Positions 57,503 to 64,000 of a DNA stretch of 64,000 bases are shown in pieces. The position numbers and the translations under genes are program-made. Source of the DNA: Hygrocybe punicea (taxonomy: Eukaryota > Basidiomycota > Agaricomycetes > Agaricales > Hygrophoraceae); the NCBI GenBank assembly GCA_963556145.1, contig OY744472.1, forward strand, positions 5,022,001 through 5,086,000. The letters are read 5' to 3'. Each line of letters opens with the position of its first letter. Within the stretch, counting starts at the first letter, position 1. A model generated the notes under the pieces. The model was not told where the DNA came from and did not search any database. It worked only from the letters and a program-made list of their open reading frames with translations.

Positions 57503-58978
57503 CCGTGCCACAATTGCTCGCGATGCCACCCGGCGCGCCATAGATGCCCGTGATGCCGACATCGCCCAATACATGGCATCCATGACCCTTGCAGACCAAG
57601 TTTCTGGGGCGTTTACTCAACCAGGCAGACAGCTTTGGTCCAAATCCAACCCAGCTTCACAAGGTTCGGCAATGACCTCGCAGAATTTATCACTCGGTTC
57701 GCCAGAACCCTCAATCGCAGCAGACCGCCCCCACGTTTGCCCACATGCTCCGAAAGTGCCCGGCCCCTCCAGTCCCCAACCCTCTCAACACAGCCGAGTG
57801 GATTCACACATCCATCACCTGGTCGGGATCGAGGTGTCTGTGAAGGACTTGGCTCGAAAGGTCTCCCTAGCCCTCACAGAACTATGAAACCACCCTGGGG
57901 AGCTGCCATCACCCCCTCCTTTGAATCCGCTGTTGTCAACCTGCACCGAGCTCCAAAATCAATTGGACACTGTCAAAGGGAAGCAAGCTGCGGTGGTTGA
58001 AACCAAGAGGTCCATTGGCGAGCAACTGGATGAAGTCCAGCATCAGCTGGACCAAGGCAAACAGGAGTGGAAACAGAAATTGGCACAGCACCGCAGGGAG
58101 GTGAACCACGAACTGAAAACCAACCATCACTTTACACCCTTCCTTCAGCATGTTGACCCCATTCTTCAAGTCTCCCTTTTTTTGGTAGTTGCCTGCCAGG
58201 TGGTGCTGAACGTTGGGCGTCACAGATGCCATTTCATGCTTTCAATGCTGCAGTACGTCATCCAGCTCACCCTGATGAGGGCTGGGCCCCGCCTTTCACC
58301 TCGAGAACAAAAGCTTATGTCCAACTTTCCAGTCGATCCTCGCTCCGCCGTGGACCACTTTCATCTGGACGAGAAGAGCGTCATTTATGCGGTCTGCCCG
58401 AATCCGAAATGTCACCGCACCTACAAGCCGACTTTCAAAGGTGACTCACCCATTGCTCAATACCCACAATGCTGCACTCACCAGGAGTTTCGTGGCAGCC
58501 CACGTTGCAAGGAACGCTTGACCAAGCCCCAGGCGATTATGGGTGAGGAGATCCAGGTTCCCATTAAAACATTTGTTTCCTTCGACTTCAAGGACTGGGT
58601 AGCTGGGCTGACTTCTCGACCTGGGTTGGAGGATTGCATGGATTCTTCCTGGACAAGGAAAGCTGGCAGTGTGGATGAAATGCACGACATTTTTGACGGT
58701 GCATTCCTTCATGAATTCCAAGGCCCTGACAAGCAGCATTTCAGCGTTGGGGGTGACGAAGGCCGCTATGTATTTAGTCTTTGTGTCGACTTCTTCAACC
58801 CGTATACCAATAAACAGGCCAGAAAGAAGGCTTCCATTGGCCTCATATCCCTGGTCTGCCTCAACCTTCCCCCTGAATTGCGTTACAAGCCAGAGAACAT
58901 GTTTTTGGCTGGCATCATTCCTGGCCCCAAAGAACCTCCACTCGCTGCAATCAACCATTACCTGACCCCACTCATCAA

Positions 58979-60182
58979 TAGTGTTGCCTCAGCTAAGGCT
59001 AACGGTCAGCTAGTAGCTGTTAGCTTAGCTGAATTTAGCTTAGCTGGGGTCCAGCTAAGCTAAAGGCTAATGACCAGCTACTCAAAACCTTAGCTGTAGC
59101 TGGCAGCTAAGCTGCAGCTAATTACACCTTTCCACAGGTAAGTGTGCCCAAGTACTCAGGTATTTTGTTTTTGCCATTTACTTAGATGCATACATATTAA
59201 TATGTAATAAGACAAAATTTAATTAATTTAATTAATTTAATTAATTTAATTAATTTAATTAATTAATCTAATTACTGTCAAAGGGGGGAGAGAGATGGGA
59301 GCGGGAGGAGAGTGGGAGAAGGGGGAGGGAGGGGAGAGTGGAGGAGGAGAGTGGGAGAAGGGGAGAGGGGAGAGGGGGGGAGGAGAGGGAGGGGGGAGGC
59401 GGAGAGGGAGGGGGAAGGGGGAGGGGGGGAGTGGGAGTGGGAGTGGGAGAGTGGGAGAGGGGGAGAGGGGGCGGGGACAGTGGGAGGGGGGGGACAGGAT
59501 GGTGGTGGCCATGGCCTTGACTATCCTCGTCCCGTCGTCCTCGTCCTCACTGTCGTCCTCATCTTCGCCATCGTCCTTGTCCTCGCTGTCATCCTCACTG
59601 TCATCCTTGTCGTCCTCGTCCTCGTCCCCGTCATCGTCCTCGTCCTCGTCGTCCTTGTCCCCGTCATCCCCGTCATCCTTGTCCCCGTCCTTGTCGTCCT
59701 TGTCCCTGGCCTCATCATCCTCGTCCTCATCATTGCCATGTCGTCTGTGGAGGGTCTTGCTGCCCGTCGTTATCGTCCTCCTCCTCGTCCTCCTTGTCGG
59801 TGTTGTTGGTGTTGGTTGGGTTGTTGGTCAGTCATGACGCATTCAGAGACGCGTGACCGCGTTTGTTGAAGTGTGACCAAGTGACCAAAAAAGTCACATG
59901 GTCTGTGCGCCCTTTGAATCCCTATATAAGGGGCTCAAAATCCCCCGTCGATCCCTTCAAAAATATTAATAGTATTTACTTAGTAATATTAAAGTAATAA
60001 TAGTATATTATACATTGTACTCCAGTAGTATACTATATATATCCTGGCTATCGTCGGCCATAGCTGATCATAGCCGGCTATGCATGACTAGCAGCTCCAA
60101 CTAAGGAAAATTAAGAAATTAGCTTAGCCTTAGCTGAAGCTAACTTGACTGGCCCGCAGCTAGCTTAGCTGCGGCAACACCA
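58979..60182 (+). mobile_element. hAT-like non-autonomous element nested in Tnp2
   Basis: It begins TAGTGTTGCCTCAGCTAAGG and ends CTTAGCTGCGGCAACACCA. The flanks CTCATCAA (58971-58978) and CTCATCGA (60183-60190) agree at 7 of 8, and removal restores the Tnp2 frame through PLIDDFLDF. Subterminal regions are dense in AGCTTAGCTAAG motifs. The interior holds a TTAATTTAAT run (59217-59270), a purine tract (59283-59500) and a GTCCTC-type array (59521-59740), then AT-rich sequence. It encodes no transposase. Confidence 0.9.
59283..59740. repeat. Adjacent purine tract and (GTCCTC)-like array
   Basis: GGGAG/GGGGAGA runs to about 59500, then a pyrimidine-rich GTC-CTC array to 59740. The frames through it (MTGTRTTRTRT, VLVLVPVIVL and so on) are artefacts. 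Confidence 0.8.
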
Positions 60183-62268
60183 CTCATCGATGACTTCTTG
60201 GACTTTTGGGTGACTGGGGTCAGATTCTCGCACACTCACCGCCATCCTGGTGGCTGACTGGTGCGCTGTGCACTGGTCATAGTGATCTGTGACCTCCCTG
60301 TTGCAAGAAAAGTGAGGGGATTTGCTGCTTTCTCTCATGATCACTTCTGCTCCATCTGTCATTGCACTTGAGCCACGCATGGCTATGGAAACACGGACTA
60401 CGACTCTTGGATCCAACGCTCCGACACCGACTGCCAGGCTTGCGCTGAACAGTACCGCAGTGCAGGTGATGAGAAGGCGAGACAGGCACTCTTCGACAAG
60501 TCAGGCATTTGTTGGTCGGAATTACTTCGACTGCCTTATTTCGACATTGCCTGCTGTGTGGTAGTTGATGGCATGCACAACCTCTTCCTGGGCTTGATCA
60601 AAGAGCACTTTGAAGGGATTCTTGGCATTCGCCTGAAAAAAGCGGAGGAACTGCCAGTGGTACCAATCAAATTTTCTTCCACTTGGCAGGAATTCTCTCC
60701 CAATGAGCAGAAGAGCGTCCAAAAGCTTCAGAAATACCTACAAGGCCCCATGACAGCTGAACTGGTGGCCGACTGCCCGAAGATTGTCCAAAAGTTCATG
60801 AGATGCCATGTGCATGCCCTTGAATTTGCCTGTGCCAAGCTCAAGTGCCCAGCGGTGCATTTGGACCTGCATCAAAATGCTTCAAAAATTGACCGGGTTG
60901 ACGCCATCCTCGCCTGGGTAGGTTGCCCTTCCTGACTACCTGAATGGCTTGCTTATCTTCACCCCACAGCATCAAGTTCAACCAGAAAAGTGAGAGACTG
61001 GTGCCAACACATCAACTGCCCATGGCCATGTATTGACAATGGAGGGGATGGAGGAGATCTGGTCTGATATCAGGAATATGGTGACACCAAGCTGGGTGAC
61101 TTCGGTTCCCCAGAATTTGGGCTCTTCCGCTCATGGAAAGGTAAAGGCAGATCAATGGCGGGTACTGGGAACGACCTATTTGCCCGTGTCACTCGTTCGC
61201 CTTTGGACTAAAGTCCACAGTGGGAATGAGCGCTCAGAACGATGCAGCAAGATTCTTTCCGTCACCATATCCCTTCTTTCAGCCATAGTCATTGTCTCTT
61301 CTCGAGTAACCTCCCACCACCACGCTGGCCTGTACCTGCAGCATTTGCAGTCATACCTTCACGGGATCCAGGAGTTGTTCCCTGAATACCATTTCCACCC
61401 AAATCATCATGTGGCGTTTCATTTACATAAGTACCTGTTACTCTACGGCCCTCTCCACGCATGGTGGACATTTCCTTTTGTGCGGATTATCGGTACGCTT
61501 CAGTGAATTCTTACCAGCAGCAAAATGGGTGAGCACTGCAGTAAGTAACCTGTAGGCCCCAAATGTACTGATAAACTCGTAGGTGAATTAGAGGAGACCT
61601 TGTCCAGGTCATATACTCGATCTGCAAACCTACGCAGCATTTTATGCAAATCCCAGTGCCCACAAGCCCTGCAACATTGCCAAGTAATGTTTGAGAAGCT
61701 TTTGAACCCCCAGGTCCGCGACTCACTCATCACTGACATGCTCACTGCATCCTTGGGCTGGGATGTGACCCATGAAGAAGATGCAGCTACTTGGAATAAA
61801 AACACAGCCCGCTCTATGCCTGCAGGCCTCCGTCATGCTCTGGCTGTGTCCTTAGGCTCTGACCTGCCAAAGAAGGCACAGCTTCTCTCCCATCTGACGG
61901 TCCATGGCATCACCTATACTGTGTCATCTAAACATGAGGGTAATTCCCGCATTCTTGTACAGACGGAGGTGGAAAGTGATCCAGTTCCGGCTCGCATTGA
62001 ATACATTGTGCAACTGCCCACCCCACAAGGCATAGCTACCCATGTTGCCATCCAATGCCTTAGGCCTGCATCAGCAGTTGATGATCCATTTGAGGTCTTT
62101 CCCGTACTCCGTGCTCGAATGTGGGGTGTGCAACTGGCTGATCTGGAAATCATCTCCATAAATCACATCCATGCCCACTTCACCTACCTGTTATCAAACT
62201 GGGAGGAGCAGGATGTCAAGGTCGTTATATCAATGTCGCGTGTAAGCAGCCATATCCTACCTTGGTGA

Positions 62269-64000
62269 ATGGTGCTGACTCAACTTCAGGTGTATTGATC
62301 TGCCAGCACAGGTTTTAGGGCCCAATTAGTTGTATGACGTAGCATTAAATTAAATGAATATCAAGGCGTCATCCATGTGTGAATGTTATCATTTTGTCAC
62401 TCAAGTGCCTCCTCAGTGTGTGCTGAGTGTGTGATCAGTGACACACTTGAGTGTGCGAAGCATTATGGGCCATGCAAAATGATTTAGTTCCGAAATATTT
62501 TGCAAAGGCTAAATCTTATTGTAAAATATGGAATGTTGTGACTTGCAAAATCCTTGGCCAAAATTCTGCATTTGGTGAGGTTGAATAAACAAGATTTTGA
62601 TGTCTTGCAAAATTGATTGAATTTGATATTTTTTACAATTATTTTGACAGCTGACAAGGTATGGGAAAACTTTCACTTTTGTCTACATTTTCACTCAGAA
62701 CAATACTTTTGAATTTGATTCATTTTGTGTCGAGATAAATTCCCACAAATCTTTGTGTTTAAATAGAATTTCGCAAGTTATTATGTGTGAAATTTTAATT
62801 GGATTTTGCACGGTTTAAAATCAAATGCAAAACTTTAACAGGCTTCCAATCATTTTGCAATCATCTTGCATCCTGCAAAATAGTGCGGTGTCAGCAGTGA
62901 TATCAGGAGTATACCATAATTTTTCCATTATTTATTTATCAGAAAATGCATTCACTAGAGCATTTGAATGTTTGGTTGTGTTACATTTCTTTGTCCTTAG
63001 TTATATTTTCAAACTTAGCGAAACTCCTCTGCATCCAAAGGATGAAAAGGAAAATGTGGCGAAGCAAAAGACCTGAGTATGTAAGATAGGCCTAGTTGGG
63101 CATCACATGATTTGTGACAGACTGTGACCTGCTGATTTAAAGTGTCAATGCATTGACATGTACCTCCCATATTCTGGACAAAAAAGCCTGCTAAATAATA
63201 TGTAGAAGTTGTAAATTGAAAAAGCTTTTCGAAATAATGTATTAAATATTCTGTGTGAGAAGTGTTTCCATATATGTATCCGGGAGTACACAATGTCCTC
63301 AGTACTTTTTGGCAGCCCAGGCGGCTTGCTTCCCATTGAGCCCTTTTTGATATGCATCCTTGTCCAGGTCAGTCTCTGAGTACTTCCTCTTTGCATATTG
63401 TCCTAGATTCCAAGAGTTGTTTTTTTGTCCTCCCAATGCTCCCATTGATTTTTTTTTGGGTTGACACAATCAGCCAGTTTTATCATAACTTAATTTCTCC
63501 TCATCAAGGTTGAAACTCAATGATCGGAAACCTACATTGTATTCAAAATATATTTGTCTATAAAATGTAGGTGCTCAATCAGGAGAGAAATTTCATTTCA
63601 AGGCAAAATTATGGTGGAGATTCAGTATACGCTTTAGTCATGTGATGCCCGCAACTGAAAGGCAATGAGAGTTTGTCACAAGTCCACGTTCACAAATAAT
63701 GTCCGAAAATTGTCGAGTACAAGAACGAACCTTGAATCCCAACAGTCCGGAGGCCGTACCAGTCAAACAACTCGTAATGTGAATTTGTGTCCAAGTGCAC
63801 GAGTTGTTCCTAATAACCTACAGTTACGGTCAGATACAGCAATCAGGGCTGCCAAAACGACGATAACGACGATAAATCCGGTACCCCGATCCGTTTTGGG
63901 TTCTAGAAGTGACTTCTTGTGACAATTAGGGAAGTTTTCGAGGGATGGTGAGCGGAGGTGCTCACTTCCGATCATCCAACCAGACAACCAGACAAGTATC
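62269..64000. other. Tnp2 3' flank and unassigned AT-rich sequence
   Basis: I find no Tnp2-element terminus I can support. Around 62460-62900 there are many TTTGCAA/TTGCAAAAT motifs, some inverted, as in subterminal transposon sequence. Frames at 63665-63922 (plus) and 63293-63015 (minus) lack motifs. No gene is called. Confidence 0.35.

Larger units (their letters stand above)
57228..62268 (+). pseudogene. Tnp2-type (CACTA/EnSpm-like) transposase
   Basis: The ATG at 57228 opens MPTCFCASFGCATKGG with a CxC...C cluster. The frame is interrupted by a solo LTR (57354-57502) and resumes as RATIARDATRRAIDARDADI. A coiled coil (ELQNQLDTVKGKQAAVVETKRS) precedes the core: SAVDHFHLDEKSVIYAVCPNPKC, FSVGGDEGRYVFSLCVDFFNPY and LNLPPELRYKPENMFLAGIIPGPKEP. 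After the nested element (58979-60182) it continues DDFLDFWVTGVRFS, FDIACCVVVDGMHNLFLGLIKEHF, SADQW-type KVKADQWRVLGTTYLPVSLVRLW, YGPLHAWWTFPF and a C-terminal exon 61583-62268 ending near VVISMSRV. Introns 60918-60969 and 61529-61582 fit. In-frame TGA codons lie at 57885, 60255, 60369, 60991 and 61504, all in one frame and all explicable as former CGA. Dead copy; usual family length is retained. Confidence 0.85.

Noticed and set aside
57228..62268. KDZ (Kyakuja/Dileera/Zisupton) transposase
   Set aside because: The cysteine-cluster and other KDZ signatures were not seen; the DGMHNLFLG and GPLHAWWTFPF regions fit Tnp2 better.

Overview
The window looks like nuclear DNA of a basidiomycete fungus, probably an Agaricomycete. 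This rests on short GT-AG introns (about 50-60 bp) in every recognisable gene, on gene families typical of mushrooms (ricin-B/beta-trefoil lectin, DUF6533-like seven-TM proteins, WD40 protein with a C-terminal membrane helix), and on the transposon mix (basidiomycete hAT, Tnp2-type, LINE, DIRS-like with tyrosine recombinase). It is overwhelmingly a transposon graveyard. I see no rRNA, tRNA, CRISPR or bacterial operon structure. Most six-frame ORFs are artefacts of trinucleotide arrays.

Layout. 0-1 kb: 3' end of a small LTR element and half of a CAG-rich hAT-like element. 1-2.95 kb: decayed LINE (minus). 4.2-4.8 and 12.1-12.8 kb: inverted copies of a 45-bp minisatellite. 6.8-10.6 kb: giant foldback with another foldback inserted in one arm. 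14.3 kb: tandem LTRs. 16.7-18.3 and 40.2-41.8 kb: two large solo LTRs with perfect 5-bp target duplications. 18.9-19.7 kb: nested foldbacks. 20.6-26.1 kb: complete hAT transposon with a perfect 8-bp duplication, with a 2.0-kb non-autonomous LTR retrotransposon in one of its introns. 26.1-32.3 kb: the only clear host-gene island (lectin gene, then two tandem paralogous membrane-protein genes on the minus strand). 34.2-39.9 kb: a deep nest of hAT-like elements and LTRs. 41.8-43.1 kb: unknown coiled-coil pseudogene. 43.8-46.6 kb: MITE and two tandem arrays. 47.6-49.3 kb: DIRS-like retroelement remnant. 49.4-51.8 kb: second copy of the non-autonomous LTR element. 52.3-57.1 kb: a two-gene cassette (unknown acidic protein and WD40/TM protein) between inverted repeats of about 0.9 kb. 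57.2-62.3 kb: Tnp2-type transposase pseudogene carrying a solo LTR and a nested hAT-like element.

The most interesting signals are these. (1) A TRIM/LARD-like LTR retrotransposon family with 149-158-bp LTRs and no recognisable proteins. Almost every insertion has a 4-bp target duplication of the form NCGN, and a stem-loop with a near-invariant loop and different but still paired stems lies 16-20 nt before the 3' LTR. (2) A dispersed palindrome of about 57 bp, at least eight copies, always next to trinucleotide or GTC-type arrays. (3) Inactivation of unrelated transposons mainly by in-frame TGA codons at sites consistent with CGA, suggesting CpG-directed C-to-T mutation. (4) The inverted-repeat-bounded gene cassette.
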